Assembly (NCBI RefSeq): GCF_008123515.1 | Contig: NZ_VSSR01000016.1 | Coordinates: forward strand, 62,001-126,000 | Length of the DNA: 64,000 nucleotides | DNA from: Bradyrhizobium cytisi | GTDB taxonomy: Bacteria > Pseudomonadota > Alphaproteobacteria > Rhizobiales > Xanthobacteraceae | Reading direction: 5' to 3' | In this document: positions 63,605 to 64,000 of the stretch, piece after piece | How positions within the stretch are numbered: the first letter of the stretch is position 1 | How the letters are laid out: each line of letters begins with the position of its first letter | Program-made: the position numbers and the translations under genes | Notes under the pieces: generated by a model | The model's input: the letters and a program-made list of their open reading frames with translations, nothing else | Told to the model about the DNA's origin: nothing | The model's database searches: none

Positions 63605-63663
63605 CAGGGTCTCCTGATTTGATTTTGACGACAATCTCGACGTCTTGGATAGGTTCGGTTCTG

Positions 63664-64000
63664 TCAGCCCCGCGTTTCTGGCGTAGGCTGGAGCGAGGGT
63701 GCAGATGTCGGCTCACTGACCGATATACTCTTCAATCCGCCCGCCAGCACCAAGACAAAAATCAGCACCAGTGAAATGCCCAATACAGGCCAGTTCACGC
63801 CTTCCCAACCCAGGAGGACGAAAACGGAGCTCGCGGTGAGAGATGCGAGCACGCCCGTCGATTGACCGAGCCCTTCGGCGACAGCCTGGATTCGTCCGCC
63901 ACGACCCGGTGGATAACTGCGGACAAGGAATGTCGTGCCTGCAAGATAGAGGAAATTCCAACCGATGCCGTTCAAGGCGAGCGCAATCAGAAAGTTGGTT
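63664..64000 (-). CDS. MFS transporter, C-terminal part (gene runs off the window)
   Basis: The frame is open to the right edge. It encodes the last membrane helices of a major facilitator protein: LIALALNGIGWNFLYLAG, RSYPPGRGGRIQAVAEGLGQ (a typical cytoplasmic loop with Gly-Arg) and VLGISLVLIFVLVLAGGL, followed by a short tail rich in Pro, Ser and Thr. The substrate is unknown. It lies upstream of gap on the same strand. Confidence 0.7.
   Translation of the reverse strand, partial: TNFLIALALNGIGWNFLYLAGTTFLVRSYPPGRGGRIQAVAEGLGQSTGVLASLTASSVFVLLGWEGVNWPVLGISLVLIFVLVLAGGLKSISVSEPTSAPSLQPTPETRG

Noticed and set aside
1..64000. CRISPR array or cas genes
   Set aside because: No regularly spaced direct repeats and no Cas-like proteins were seen. 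The retron RT carries NAxxH and VTG motifs and is not a Cas1-associated RT.

Overview
The window is about 64 kb of GC-rich DNA from an alphaproteobacterium, most probably Bradyrhizobium or a close relative. This is judged from protein composition and from intergenic palindromic repeats of the type common in that genus. It is recognition from memory, not a database search.

Layout. (1) 1-7.19 kb looks like ordinary backbone: two rhodanese-type sulfurtransferases (sseA and a single-domain protein), a divergent CoxE-like VWA / MoxR ATPase pair with a GlsB-type membrane protein between them, dispersed palindromic repeats and several small proteins. (2) 7,189-11,515 is a compact cargo module bounded by two identical 50-bp copies of the 3' half of tRNA-Pro(CGG). 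It holds a retron-type reverse transcriptase fused to a trypsin-like protease, a HEPN-motif protein and an unknown protein with a hydrophobic centre. It has no integrase and no intact tRNA. (3) 11.9-43.4 kb is a large organosulfur-scavenging cluster. It contains three NtaA/DszA-type flavin monooxygenases, one SsuD-like monooxygenase, an SfnB/DszC-like oxidase, a flavin reductase, OsmC, two complete Ssu/Tau-type ABC transporters, a peptide-type ABC operon, a flavoprotein plus 2[4Fe-4S] ferredoxin pair, metY, cysE, a MetQ-like binding protein and an Lrp regulator. The apparent logic is uptake of organosulfur compounds, oxidative C-S cleavage, then re-assimilation through O-acetylserine and O-acetylhomoserine. 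(4) 43.9-54 kb starts at a tRNA-Lys(CTT) 3'-half fragment and is a defence island: a 1506-residue NTPase with a C-terminal PD-(D/E)XK-like region and histone-H1-like tail, a 49-codon ORF coupled to an ApeA-type HEPN protein, a decayed nuclease gene, and a Gabija-type GajA/GajB pair. (5) 54-58.5 kb returns to sulfur genes (a fourth NtaA/DszA-type monooxygenase and a third Ssu-type ATPase and permease). The permease is cut at about 58,537 by unrelated DNA. (6) 58.5-61.7 kb is a low-confidence accessory stretch with truncated and frameshifted genes. (7) 61.7-64 kb carries an SsuE/MsuE-like FMN reductase, GAPDH and the end of an MFS transporter.

Recurring oddities are at least six genes broken by what look like one-base indels, mostly in short G/C runs, which raises the question of assembly error versus decay. 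There are also several remnants at island junctions. The most novel-looking material is the retron/HEPN module with a candidate msr-msd just upstream of the reverse transcriptase, and the giant NTPase / small ORF / ApeA operon.
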